From Neostapfia colusana (lineage: Eukaryota; Streptophyta; Magnoliopsida; Poales; Poaceae), in assembly GCA_030760725.1 (NCBI GenBank), contig JASWHV010000009.1, positions 92,306,780 to 92,370,779 of the forward strand: a stretch of DNA of 64,000 nucleotides, given 5' to 3'. A program made the position numbers and the translations under genes. Position 1 is the stretch's first letter. Every line of letters starts with the position of its first letter. The notes beneath the pieces are model-generated. The model did not search any database, had not been told where the DNA came from, and saw only the letters and a list, made by a program, of their open reading frames with translations. Below, one piece after another: positions 1-11,359 of this stretch.

Positions 1-1781
1 GATTTCTAACTTTCGTATTCAGATTTCTGTTTGCACACTATATATGAATTTCCAATTTAAACAAATTCTTTAATACACTCTTTAGCTACCAAGTTTGCAT
101 GGAAGGTAATTTCCTACTCCAAATGGGTTTTCAGATCTTCTACCAAATCCTAAACTGAAGTCTTTGGATTTGGAGACTTCATTTATCATTTTCTAGTTAT
201 GCATAACTATTTTCCTATATTTTCCAGATTTATTTTCTATGCCTAAAAGTGAGTTTTAATATTAAATAGTAGGACTTATTCATCTAAACAGAATAGGTTC
301 TGATCTAAAATATTAAATAATATACTTTTGAACTTCTCCTCTGATGTGAACTAATTTAAATTTATTTTAACAGTTTTCAGAATTATTTCCTAGCCTAAAA
401 ATGTGTTTCCAGAACTAATAAATATGAACAACACCCAAACAGATTTCATTTCAGCCTAAAATTTATTTTTAGTTCATTCTAAAGTTTTCCAAGTGTTAGT
501 AGAGTTTAAACTTGAATTAGCACTTGTGTTTGCCTTTCCTTTTAAATTTAAATCCTAGTCACACATTCAAATTTCTAAATTTAATACCATATAGGGTCAA
601 AAAGGTAAATTCACCCCACTACAGGGTCTATTATATTATTTCATAAATTTTCAGGGGTCTAGCTACATATAACCGAGGGGTTTTCTTAATTTTTATTAAG
701 TCCAGGGGCTAAAACTGATTTTTAAATGAATTTACACGAATTTCTGAAGTTCCAGGGGCTAGATCAGAAGTTTCCGGGGCTAGCTCGTGTTTTCCGAGAT
801 CCCCAGGGGGTAGCGCATAAGAATCCCGGCCTTTATAATGCGGGGCCGACGTGGACCATCCGATTTAAAACAGACGGCTGAGATTATAACATCGAACCGG
901 TACGCGGTGGTTTTATGTATACCGTGCGATTTAAAATAGACGGCGCACAAGCGGCCACGTCACCCTAGCCGGAGCCAGCCCGCGCTGCCCGGCGGCGCGC
1001 GGCGGCGGGAGGCGGCGATCTCGCCGGAAAACTTCGGATCTTCGTCTATTCCTCCTAAAACTGTGATTTCATGGCATAGATCGGTAGAGGGGAGGTCGGG
1101 GATCTCACCTCGGGGTTTTTCTTGAGCTCGGAGGCCCTGGAAGGCGGTCGGCGACGAGGTCCGAGATGGAATCGCGGCGATGCACGTCGGAGTTGTGTTT
1201 AGAGCGCAATCTACCGAGTTTTCTGCACCTGCGTGTTTCCCCGGAGGCGGTGGAACAAGATCGGCGCGTTAGATTTGAAATCCCGAGCGAAGGTCGAGAG
1301 AATAAGGTGATCGGAGCTTCGGTTCTCACCGGGAGGAAAACCAGCCGATCGGTTGGGGAAAACGGAGCGATGCCGGCGTTTATATAGACGGAGGAGGGCG
1401 GCGTGTCGGTTGTGATCGAGTTGCAGTCGTCCGGGACCAGAATTTGGCTGGGGAACGCGGTTTTCCGGGGCAGTTTGGATTCGGGAGAGAGAGAAGTCCG
1501 GGGTCGGCCGAGTGCGCGTGAGGAAGAAGATAACGGCGGGACCCGCGTGTCAGTGAGCGGGAGAGAGGAGCACGTGGCTGTGGGCTGGCACGGGAAAAGG
1601 TGGGCCGGCTGGTGGGTTTCGGCCCACTGGCCGGGGTTTTCTGTTTTTCTTTTTCTTTTTCCATTTCTTTTCTGGTTTTGATTTGAATTTGAATTCCAAT
1701 TTGAATTTGAATTTCTGCACCACATGCAATACGTCCAAAAATTTTTAAATTCCCCTCTTAACAGAATTTTGGGGTGTTACA
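1..1781 (-). mobile_element. LTR fragment (U3 and promoter side) inserted in the TEK-I 3' LTR
   Basis: This sequence ends in ggggtgttaca, the reverse complement of the TGTAACACCCC start common in grass gypsy LTRs, so the LTR begins at 1781 and reads leftwards off the window. It interrupts the homology between the two TEK-I LTRs: the other copy runs without a break through the equivalent of 1782 (compare 11221-11240). Positions 1-800 are AT-rich and hold repeated ggggcta words. Positions 840-1640 are GC-rich. Positions 1678-1720 are a short aatttg-rich stretch. Several open frames of 60-206 codons cross the GC-rich part on both strands, but they overlap each other, match no family I know, and are best read as chance. 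It could be a solo LTR or the end of a full element; the left end is not visible. Confidence 0.75.
1379..1386 (-). promoter_or_regulatory. Candidate TATA box of the left-edge LTR
   Basis: Reads TATATAAA on the minus strand, about 395 bp inside the LTR start at 1781 and next to a GC-rich segment. This is where a U3 promoter would be expected for an LTR transcribed leftwards. The position is seen in the sequence; use as a promoter is inferred. Confidence 0.45.
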
Positions 1782-1832
1782 ATGGTGCTGAAACTTCAGT
1801 CCCTTTTTATTCAAAATTTTGGGACCTTTACA
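1782..1832 (-). repeat. TEK-I 3' LTR remnant (first about 50 bp)
   Basis: Nearly identical to 11223-11273, the start of the 5' LTR. Only the first 51 bp remain inside the window because another LTR is inserted at 1781/1782; the rest lies beyond the left edge. Confidence 0.8.
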
Positions 1833-1845
1833 TTCCTTCCTCCTT
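1833..1845 (-). promoter_or_regulatory. TEK-I polypurine tract
   Basis: Minus strand reads AAGGAGGAAGGAA and directly abuts the 3' LTR. TEK-III has the matching AAGGAGGGAGGAA at 47197-47209. This is the usual primer for plus-strand DNA synthesis in LTR elements. Confidence 0.8.
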
Positions 1846-1918
1846 AAAAGGAATCTCGTCCCTAGATTACAAAGTAAAATGAGGGAGAGGATGGGGAAAA
1901 ATTTAATGATGCGTGACG

Positions 1919-2255
1919 TTAAAAGTCGGGATAATTGGTGCGAAGAAATCCTTCGCTCTCCCATGTCACTTCAATCTTGGAGTAACCAGTCCATAAAACT
2001 TTATAGAACCACACGTATGGTCGCATGTGGTTCGGTCCTTTATGTCGATGATCTGAACCAGTTCCCCCCTAATGTGTGAGATCTGGTTTCAGTTCCACGA
2101 TATTCCCCAGCTGAATGGTGGTTGAACACTTGAGGCACTTCCTCAGCTGAGAAATGTGAAAGATGTCGTACACACCATTGAATATCGCTGGTAATCCCAG
2201 CCGGTATGCAACTGAGCCACATCTTTCCAAAACCTGGAATGGACCGATGAATCGG
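1919..2255 (-). pseudogene. TEK-I pol C-terminus (integrase tail and chromodomain remnant)
   Basis: On the minus strand this translates into the end of a chromovirus integrase, with the words YDIFHISQLRK and, near the end, VTWESEGF, followed by a TAA at 1919. These match the linker and chromodomain end of TEK-II (VHDIFHVSQLRK, ATWESEEY). A TAG stop and an aberrant stretch interrupt the first half of the chromodomain. A chromodomain on integrase is the hallmark of chromoviruses and is thought to guide insertion to particular chromatin. Upstream it joins abruptly to the RNase H/linker region, with about 1 kb of integrase missing at roughly 2238-2280. Confidence 0.75.
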
Positions 2256-3860
2256 GGTAAATAGAAACTTTTACAAGTGAACCCCGTCCAAAAATTTTCT
2301 TTCTAAATTCCGGTTTATAGGGTACGACGATTCTGTCCTTAAACCACAGGACGTTGTCTCCGTCTTTCGGGAAACATTTTTGCTCCCCACTGTATATACG
2401 TCTCCGCAAATGTGACATGTCCTTGTCATGTTTCTGGGCTGCCACTTTTTCTTCATGGATGGTGGGAATAAAAACTAAATTGTAGAGAGCTCTATGGGGA
2501 ACCACACGTGATGGTGGCTCGCTCTCTTCCAACGGGGTGATGGTTAGATTATGAACATGTGACTTGCGACTCAGCGCATCCGCCACTATGTTTTCCTTGC
2601 CGGAGTGATAATGGATCTCTATTTCATAATCCTTTATCAACTCCAACCATCTTCGCTGCCTCATGTTCCACTCCTTCTGAGTGAATATGTACTTGAGACT
2701 CTTGTGGTTGGTATATAAATGTACGAGATTACCAAGTAGGTAGTGCCTCCACATCTTGAGTGCGAGTACCATAGCAGCGAGCTCTAGGTCATAAGTGGGA
2801 AAAAATTGCTTATGGTTTCTGAGCTGCTGTGATCCATACATGACCACCCTTCAGTCTTGCATCAGCACACATCCGAGCCCAATGCCAGATGCATCGCAGT
2901 ACACAACGAACGGTTTTGTTGTGTCTGGCTGAGCCAAAACCGGTACTGATGTTAGGTGCTTCACTAATGCCTTGAATGCTGCTTCGCATGTTGGAATCCA
3001 ATCATATTTGGTAGTCTTCTTCAGTAGCTTTGTCATAGGCTTGGCAATCTTCAAGAAGTTCAGAATGAACCTCCGATAATATCCCGCGAGTCCGAGGAAA
3101 CTCCATACCTCGTGAACAGTTCTCGGGGACTTCCAATTCAGCACTTGTGTGATCTTACTCGGGTCTACAGTGATGCCCTTCGCTGAGATGATATGCCCGA
3201 GAAAAAATACTTGTGATATCTAGAATTCACACTTGCTGAATTTCGCATATAGTTTGTGATCCCGCAGCCTTTGCAAGACTATACACAGGTGCTCCTCATG
3301 TTCTTCCTCCGACTTGAAATAAACCAGTAGGTCATCGATGAAGACCACGACAAACTTGTCCAGCTCTGGCATGAATACCGAGTTCATCAAGTACATGAAC
3401 TGAGCTGGAGCATTGATGAGGCCAAGGAACGTGACAAGGTATCATAAAGCCCGTACCTCGTCGAAAAGCTGTCTTTGGAATATCCTCAGCCCGTATCTCA
3501 ATCTGATGGTACCCTGATCTTAAGTCCATCTTGGAAAAGATCTTTTCTTTGACCAACTGATCAAACAATATGTCGATCTGTGGTAATGGGTACTTGTTCT
3601 TGATTGTCACAGTGTTAAGCAGACAAACACCACACAAAGTTGTAGTGTTCCGTGCTTCTCCTTTGCAAACAATGCTGAATACCCCAAAGTGACGACTCAG
3701 TCGTATAAAACCTTTGCTCATAGGGTTATTTAGCGGTGTCTTCCACTCTGCCCATTCATTGGGTGCCATTTGTACGGCCTTCGCGAACTCGGTGGTGTTC
3801 CCGGCGCAAGTTCCATCTTGAACTCTACGTCCCGTTCGGGCGGTATGCACGGTAAACAAT
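2256..3860 (-). pseudogene. TEK-I pol: reverse transcriptase and RNase H, broken
   Basis: Minus-strand Ty3/gypsy RT and RNase H in several frames. The RT active site VFIDD is at about 3331-3342. The words KYPLPQID and KMDLRSGYHQIEI mark the N-terminal part of RT, GLAGYYRRFI the thumb/connection, VYCDASGIGLG (about 2890-2905) the first RNase H aspartate, and HYHSGKENIVADALSR the RNase H end. The enzyme would copy the element RNA into DNA and remove the template inside the particle. Stops and frameshifts occur near 2848, 3145-3330 and 3500-3730. The frame ends in the linker words before the integrase zinc finger and then jumps into the pol tail. Confidence 0.85.
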
Positions 3861-4741
3861 TGGGAAACACCTCCTGAAATTTACTTACCACCTGACTGTC
3901 CTCTATCTTAACAGCTTCCGAGTGGTTCAATGTTGCAATCTGTCGCCGACTGGCGCCCAGAACTAATGTATGAAGACCGTGCCGTGGGGAGCTTGAGCTT
4001 AACGGTCCGAAAACTAATGTTGTGAACCGCATTGTGGTAATTCAACCACGACATCCCCAAAATAATGTCGATCTTCAGACCCCAAGAATAAGGAGGGTCA
4101 TGGGTTACAGTCTAACCCGCAAACAAAGAGGTGCTTAGAAAACAACATCACTTCTTGTAATGCTGCCCCGGCGAAGATATGAGGTATTGCCTCTTTGTAA
4201 AAGTGGTTTGGAGCTGATGTTGAGCCACAAAAGGTTGACTAACAAAACTAGGTGTGGCACCTGAGTCCAAGAGAATTAATACCGGTAGCCGATTCAGAGA
4301 AAACATCTCTGCTAACACGGCTTCTCGTTCTGGAATGTCATCACTCACTGTGTAGTGAATCATGCCCCTTGTCTGCCCTCTTTTCTGCAGATATCGGTAC
4401 GGGTCTGAATATTTTTAATGTGATGACCCGCACCCTTGAATTCCCTCCATACAATACCTAGCACAATGGCCCATCCGACCACAAGTAGAGCATGGATGTC
4501 TCTCCGGCTCTTCGCTAACTTGTGGGTGGAAGCTAGATACATATAGCTGCAGCGATGGAGCACAAACCACCGTCTGATGCTGCTGCTCTGGAGGTGGTGC
4601 AAGTTGTGGTACTTGACCAGCAATCAACCTCGGAGGAGTTAATCGTACAGGGGTCTCCATTTCACCGAATGGCGTTCGGAACACCACCAACCGGTACTGT
4701 TGGAGCACATAACTTGTGCTAGCCTGCACGATATTACTCAT
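3861..4741 (-). pseudogene. TEK-I gag C-terminus and protease remnant
   Basis: The minus strand carries a retropepsin-like active site, LDSGATPSFVS, within 4148-4363. Upstream of it is a nucleocapsid zinc knuckle, CSTCGRMGHCARYC (C-x2-C-x4-H-x4-C), within 4415-4741. The protease would cut the Gag-Pol polyprotein and the knuckle would bind genomic RNA. The gag core domain (about 150 residues that in TEK-II and TEK-III contain a WW pair and a YxLKQG-like motif) is absent: sequence upstream of about 4741 already matches the untranslated leader of TEK-III. Frame changes occur between 4032 and 4148 and near 4360. Confidence 0.75.
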
Positions 4742-6131
4742 TTTCCTTCTCTGTACAGAACAGACCTTGATGCACTAAGTCTAGATTTTGATCCAGTTAG
4801 ATGCATTTTCATAACTCAAGTTGTATACAAAAGTTAAAGTTAACTTCCATATATTTCCAACGAGTATTCACATGCCTCTATATCACTTAAAGATCAAAAG
4901 TTATGATTTTTCAAAGTTGACAGAATTCCTGGATAGAATTTGCCAGCATCTCCTTTGTATATGGCTGGTTCTATCACAGTTGTATATGCAAATACAATAG
5001 GAATCTGAACAACTTTGAACCACAACAATGTTTCTAATATAATAACCTTTCCAATGGTGTATCATATGACCATTAGGGATTTTTCTACAGAAAGTTATAA
5101 CTGTTATACAGAAACATCCAGGGAGGTTTGCATCTGTCCTGTTTTCTGAACAGTTTGCATTCAACTGGACATTCAACCAATTTGGCGTGTGATTTTGCCC
5201 TGAAGGTCTACAAAGAAGTTGTAGAGCACTTAAAAATATTTCCAGAACTGTATCATACACCTCAATTGGGGCAATCTTCTCAGAGTTATGATCTGTTAAA
5301 GTCCAGCAAAAATTTCTGCCAGAACAGAGCACGGTTTTTGAGAAACATAGAAACCTATCAATTCTCCCCCTTGAAGCTTAGTTCAAATGAGGAGTTCATT
5401 AACTAATATGTATTTTACAACTTCAATTTTTAGTTTAAAGTTATTCATGAATGTTTTCTTCATATGAAAGAAGTTATAAAGTGTAGTACGGTGGCGATGC
5501 ACCGTAAGACATGTGACGGTACTTCGTTGCCTCACAAAAGAAAATTCCTAACCGGATTATACCGGCAGATCCGTATCCTTAGGTGGCACTAAAACGGTCA
5601 CTCACAAACGTTTTCTACTCGGACTACAGTTTCGTGGTTAGCACCAGCATAAGTTGCACACAATCGTCAGACTCGGCTGCACACAGAGCCAGGTATCCAT
5701 ACAGTTCATACACCCGTCCGTCATCACTCGCACAGGTGTTCTCAAGCCAAACACCCCTTGAGCTACATGTTCATGTTACTAACCACATGACGCGGTTTCC
5801 CAAACACGCCCGTAGCACGCCAGGGAAGGGCGTTGCTCGAATACCCCAAACGACATGAAGAGTCGTAGAGGATACTAAAGCAGGTCGGGTTACCTGCCAC
5901 CCGTGGGGCTCCACCCTTCAGCTTGTGCACACTGGTGGACAGCGCTTACGTGCACCCCCCAGGACATAAAACGTCCCAAGATGCACGATTTTCCGACATA
6001 GCAAATAAGTTAGGTTGCCACCTTCATATTAAGCTAATAGTAGTCCTTATGTGGGCCTACTACCGTATCCTCACCGTAACCTACGTTTTTGTCGTAATAT
6101 GATCCTTATTCTGTGTGCTATTACCAATGCG
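4742..6131 (-). other. TEK-I leader between primer site and gag
   Basis: About 1.4 kb with no supportable protein. It is homologous to the leaders of TEK-III (51765-53491, same strand) and TEK-II (32355-34187, opposite strand): shared words include the stretches around 4790-4830 and 51960-52010. Long leaders between PBS and gag are common in this type of element. Open frames here (for example 4901-5406) are not conserved in the homologous leaders. Confidence 0.7.
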
Positions 6132-6143
6132 GCTCTGATACCA
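6132..6143 (-). promoter_or_regulatory. TEK-I primer binding site (tRNA-iMet type)
   Basis: Minus strand reads TGGTATCAGAGC, the standard match to the 3' end of plant initiator Met-tRNA, 3 bp from the end of the 5' LTR. It primes minus-strand DNA synthesis. Confidence 0.9.
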
Positions 6144-6211
6144 CGCTGAGAGGGACCACGCCGCCCGTTCACTCACGGGGTCCTTCCACTCGCCCGGGAA
6201 TCGCATTGGGT

Positions 6212-6232
6212 GGTGCCGTGATACGCGGCACC
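6212..6232 (-). other. LTR-end stem-loop, TEK-I 5' LTR
   Basis: Perfect 7-bp stem GGTGCCG/CGGCACC around a 7-nt loop, about 70 bp from the primer site. The same stem with a different loop is present in the TEK-II and TEK-III LTRs. Confidence 0.7.
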
Positions 6233-6699
6233 CAACAGCACACATATAAGGAAACATGTATTACATAAATCAAAAGCGGAAGCTTACAACTGTTTCTTTG
6301 TAAATAATTCACATCAAATAACTACAGCGGAAGACTAGTCTATCTCACGTTTCATATTCACTAAGAACTCGAGAAGAGGTCCAGCCCGCGGACTCTTCTC
6401 GCTAGCAACACGAAGTCATACGGCAGCGGCTGGGTTCTCCACGTGTTAAATGACTCGGAAGTCTCCGAGTCTCACTGGACAACCTTCTCAATGGCACCAA
6501 GGATAACCTACAAAACCACTCATGTAGCAAGCGTGAGCACATAGGCTCAGCAAGACTGACCCGTCTCACCTAAACATGTAACTGTAAATGCTAGGATTGC
6601 AATGTGAAATAGGAAGGTAAGTTGCAAAAGACATGCCTATTTAGTTTGCTCTTACTTTCAAGTTTTAGCAGCAAGTTGTGGAGAACCTCACGCTAAGGC

Positions 6700-6744
6700 A
6701 CATGAGAGATCCGCAATCAAACAAGAAACGCATTTCTCTCATGT
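6700..6744 (-). other. Conserved-loop hairpin, TEK-I 5' LTR
   Basis: Perfect 10-bp stem ACATGAGAGA/TCTCTCATGT (6700-6709 with 6735-6744) closing a 25-nt loop. The loop core is almost identical to that of the TEK-II and TEK-III LTR hairpins, but both stem arms differ from theirs in a matched way. It lies about 870 bp downstream of the TATA box in the sense of transcription, so it should be in the RNA leader. Confidence 0.75.
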
Positions 6745-7612
6745 ACTTTGCCCAAGGTTGAAAGGAACTTTAGTTAGCTCTAAACTACAGCAAATCATTA
6801 GCAATCAAAGTCCATATTTCAATCAGCAACATTTTAACATGTATCTACCCTGTCCTTTCTACGTCACGGTACAGTGAACAAGTGGTACTCACCGACCGTG
6901 AGGGATGGCTATTATAATCAATTTACACCTGCAGGGTTACCTGAATAACCCGTCACGTACGCCCGTACTCGATGTTGCCTACAGCAACCATTACGGACGT
7001 CGTACGCAACCACCTTTCACCCGTTAGCCAAATGTTGAACCGGTCGTATCGTCCCGAGCAATAGGTCTCTGCACGCGCATCCGCAGTGCCACCAGCCGAT
7101 TTACACCTCGAGCTCTCAACCTACCCTCTGAACGACAGGCAATGCCTCAACACCCAGCTACCCATGTTACATCGGTTTCCTGGTTCCCATATAGCCGGTA
7201 GGTCTTCGGTACTGTTCTAGCTTGTTCAACAGGCCCGCACACGGCTCGGTCCTCAATCGACACAAGCGGAGCTATGGCACCCAGGCCCCAAAGTCCTGCT
7301 GCCCTTACTCTCCGCTCGGTCTCATTTTTCTTGCCATGTGTTTCATTTGCTACTTTTACCTGAGCAATGTGCCTCTAGCCTATTCTCGCGAGTAGTTCCG
7401 ACTACTCGACTTGTACCGAATCCTACACTATCTTAGCACTGCAGTAGCTAACGAGACCTAAACCCAACCCCGGGTTTTCTTGGCTATGCATTTGGGTTTC
7501 AAACAAGACTCTAATGCAAGAATTAAGTGGGTGCTCAAAGTAAGTTCTCAAAACAGTAAAAATCTGTAAAAAGGGTTAATGCAAACTAGAGCTTGTCTGT
7601 TTTGCAGGGTAC

Positions 7613-7621
7613 TTATATATA
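7613..7621 (-). promoter_or_regulatory. Candidate TATA box, TEK-I 5' LTR
   Basis: Minus strand TATATATAA. TEK-III LTRs have a TATA-rich run at the homologous position (44219-44229 and 55063-55072), followed by the same conserved words, which supports its role. Confidence 0.55.
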
Positions 7622-10600
7622 GTAACAGTTAGTGATCTTCGATCCCCTGATCCTTCTGAACATGCTCAACTGATCCACACGTCAAGGGATGGCTCCGTCG
7701 AAGTCCTTCGTCGTGAACCCTATCGACATGTATATGCATAGTATTTTATAATGCAATTTAAAGACTTAGAGATTAAAACTTCTTAAGAACAGAGGCTGTG
7801 TGAAGATCCTAAGATGATGTTGTTGCCTCTGTTGTGCAAAGAACTCAAAGGAACTAAATCTACCTTAGATGTTTCATTACATCCCTAGCTAAGTTTCTAG
7901 TGGCCTATAAGATGAGCTCTATTGATTTGTACATAACTAAAGATCCTGATCTCCAATGACTTCGAAATTTTTACAGTAAGTCATACACTACACAGAGACT
8001 TAGCTTACCAAATTGCAGCTAAAGTGGAAGGAAATTGGGTCTCCCATAATTCCTCCACTAATCCCTATGTTTTTCTCATATGCATAAGATTGGAGAACAA
8101 GGACAGGAATACCCAAGGCTCAATTTCAGCTGAAAGTTTTCATGTGAATTCCTGGTCACATGGAAGTGTTCTGGACCAAAAATGAACACTTTTCATTGCT
8201 TATTTTATTCAGAACAATTCCCTAAGCAATTTAGCAAAAAGAAATTTATTCTGAAGTAACTCACTTGTTCATGCCCAACTTAGTGAACTAAAATTTTAAT
8301 TACAGTTCATAGAGTCTTCATGAATTTTCCTAAGATTTCTGGAGCTAAGAATTGCCCAGAAATGATTTTTCCAACTCTGGGACATTTTCTGAAAAGTTTC
8401 TGTATTCATTTGAATACAGTACATTGAAATCTGAATTCTCCCATACAATTCAACTCCAAATAAGCTGAACATTTTTACACTAGTTCAATAACATCCTAAG
8501 TATTACTCTGTCAAAACTTGAGGATTTTTAGATAAACCAAACCCCCTCAAAAATTCATTTACTGATAAGTTTCAAAGAATTTTCCAGAATTAATTATTGA
8601 CTTCCATACAAATTGGGTTGCATATTTGAATAGAGTATTTCAATCTGAATCTAACCCAATTTGAATCACTAAATTTGGAGGTTCCTACACAAAGATATGA
8701 ACTTTACATGAATTGGGGAAAATCTGAAAATGAGCTCTGTTCTATTTTTCCAATTTTCAGAGACATAAGAAATTAACAATACATTTGGCCAAGCAAATCA
8801 GGTCCAATGCCTCTGAAATTTTTACTGGAGTTCAAGTGGTTTTTGAAGAACTTCCTGCCCAAATTTGGTAATTTTCCAATACAAAGAACTCCTGGAAAAA
8901 TTCCTACAAGTTTTTCATCATATGAATTAATGAGCCAAATCCAGAGATTTTAATAAATATTAGACTGCACCGATGGATAGTAATCTTTGAGAGGAATCCA
9001 ACAAAATTTGTTTCACAATTTTTGGACATTCCTACACAAAGTTATGGCTCTCCAAAGTTTGAACTAAAATAGGAAATTCTGGAAATGTTTAAAACTTGCC
9101 CGTGGGTCTCACCTGTCATCCCTAACCTTCAGCCTCGCGCCAAACAGGGCAGTGGCGGCTTCCTCCGGCGAGGGTCGCCGGAAAGGACCTTCCCGGCCAC
9201 CTCCAGTCCCCCTGCTGGCCACCCCCTCATTTTGCTCCACGCTGAACCTGTTGGTGAGGTCACGGGTGGCTGAAACTCGCCAGAAAACAGGGCGCACCGG
9301 CAAGAGCAAACCCTAGGGCTCCGGCGAGGTCGTGCACAGTGAATTCTCCACCAAATGGTGGGTTCTTGGGCTCTAAAGCACCAGGGGATCATGTAGAAGA
9401 CCTACATGAGGTCTGAACAAGCCGGGGAGCGCTCCAAACCTATCGGCACCGTGCGCCCGATATGGTCCAGTGGTATACCCTCGAAAAGAACTCGGATTCC
9501 TCGCTCTACACTCAATTTATTGGTCTAATATCGATTTAGGAGGTGTGCTAGGAATCTAAGATCCTGTGTGTGAAGTTTGAAACACAACAAACACTATTTG
9601 AGGAAGAATTTTGCAATTCCTTACCTCAAGGTCAGTTTCTGCCGCCCGGGAGAAAATCCTGAAATTCTCCCTCTGTGATCAATGGCTAGGGCTGATCTTC
9701 GGAGGTGAGCAACTAGACTTGTAGGTGAACCGATGTGGTGGCTTGCTTGGGCGTGATCACTCCTTGTTTTGGCTGCCCACGGTGACCAGTTCGGTTTACT
9801 TCAGTTTCAACTCGGGAGCAGCAGAGACTTTTCTGTTTCTAGGCGCCGGTGAGCTCAGGACGGCGGAGGAAAGGTGCTAGCCGGCTAGAGCATGAGTTAG
9901 CGCTGCTATTTCCTGTAGAGACAGTAATCCTTCGACGATCGTCCGATGGTGTATGGTCGGGAGAACTGAGCGCAGCACACAGCTTGCGAGGAGAAAGGAA
10001 CAGGGCGAGGTGAGCTACGAATGAGGAGAAGAACTCGCGCCGTGCTACCCGCGTGGAGGATAAGAGCGAGGCGAGCTCAGGAGAGCAGGAGCTGGCGACC
10101 GCGAGCCGTCGACGTAGTCGGAGAAGCTGGCTGTCGAGCGCGTCCGGGAGAAAACACAATCGGTTGTTGAATTGGGGTGTATGACATGTGGGTCCAGCCC
10201 CTTTTATTTGATTTCTCCACTGTGCTTTGAGATTCCCACACAAATGTTGTCCAAAAATATCACCAAATTTGGAGGATAGGCCCAACATAATGTGAGGAAT
10301 TTGAATATGAAATCTGATTTCAAAATTGAGCACATTTGGTTCAGTTTCCAAATTCAAATTTGAATTTGAATGTGCTCGCAAATATTCCTTGGAATAAATG
10401 GTAAATGAGCTCCAAAATTCTCCAAACTTGGAACTTAAACTCTTGAATACTTGAGGAATGCATTGGTGAATTCACTCGAATGCATTTAGACAATCTGATC
10501 ATGAATCCTTTTAAATGATTCAAATTTGTGTTTAAATCTCCCTCATCTTCTACTCACAAAGGATGTGCACGTGAATGAGAATGGTGGAGTGAATTTCTTT

Positions 10601-11359
10601 CCTCGTGTCAACCTGTGTTAAGCATGGGCTAAAGAAGATTTTTAACTCCCTCACATGACCATTTTGGAGTTCATTATTTCATGTGACACATGATCAAGAA
10701 ATTCCTATGCCTTAACTTTGTTTTGTAAGTTGAAATCAAACTCTCCCAAAATATCTCCACAGTTTGCAAATGATGAGATGCAATTGTGTGGAGTTAAAAA
10801 CTGAAATGCCTTTGGATAATTGGGCACAATTCATTCAAGTTCAATTATGTATTTGAATTCATTGTACATTTAGGTCTATTTGGAAAAATGGGTAGCAAAT
10901 ATCTTCAAAAATTCATGAGACTTTGCCTACCCCCAAATTTGGACCTAAAGAATTCAAATATGAAACCTGATCTTTTGTTTGGCTGCTGCAAATGAGGTTT
11001 TAATCACAACAGTTTGCATTCCTATTGTTGCCCTCATTTGAAATTTGAGTTTAAAAATCTGGATCCCATTTCCCCTTGCACATGAGAGCTTACACATGGG
11101 TTTTAAAATAACTTTGTCCCCCAACACTCAATTGATCCTAGTCTAGAGTGCTGGGACACTCAAGTGTCTCATCATATATGGAAAAATTTAAACAAGTCCA
11201 AATTTTCAAAACTTGAAACCAAATGGTGCTCAAACTTCAGTCCCTTTTTATTCAAAATTTTGGGATCTTTACAGTTTTAGCTCCTAACTTTGTGAATGTA
11301 CACTAATTCAAACGCAATGCTTTTGTGTCTAATCTTTCCTTTTTATCTATCACCAGATC

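Larger units (their letters stand above)
1782..11273 (-). mobile_element. TEK-I: deleted Tekay-type Ty3/gypsy chromovirus
   Basis: Minus-strand element with a 3' LTR remnant (1782-1832), polypurine tract (1833-1845), degraded pol and gag (1919-4741), a leader, a tRNA-iMet primer site (6132-6143) and a 5' LTR (6147-11273). Both LTRs start on the minus strand with TGTAAAG(A/G)TCCC, and the 5' LTR is about 5.1 kb. It sits inside SIR-V: coding sequence of that element resumes just to the right, and the right flank starts gtttt at 11274. The gag core and the integrase catalytic domain are missing, so this copy would depend on relatives. Its leader, PBS, LTR end and pol match TEK-III and, less closely, TEK-II. 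Clade assignment (Tekay/Del) rests on the chromodomain-like pol tail, the Met primer and the very long LTRs. Confidence 0.8.
6147..11273 (-). repeat. TEK-I 5' LTR (about 5.1 kb)
   Basis: Runs on the minus strand from TGTAAAGATCCC at 11273 to the PBS side at 6147. Regions, in element order: an AT-rich U3 (about 10200-11273), a GC-rich segment (about 9100-10150) with chance open frames, a TATA box at 7613-7621, then a long R/U5 holding two stem-loops (6700-6744 and 6212-6232). It shares its terminal 2 kb with TEK-III, and more distantly with TEK-II. No gene is supportable inside it. Confidence 0.85.

Noticed and set aside
1105..1725. 206-residue open frame on the minus strand, with others overlapping on both strands
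   Set aside because: It lies in the GC-rich U3 of an LTR, is compositionally biased (Ser/Pro/Arg), overlaps frames on both strands and shows no family words.
4901..5406. Open frames in the TEK-I leader
   Set aside because: The homologous leader segments of TEK-II and TEK-III do not keep these frames.
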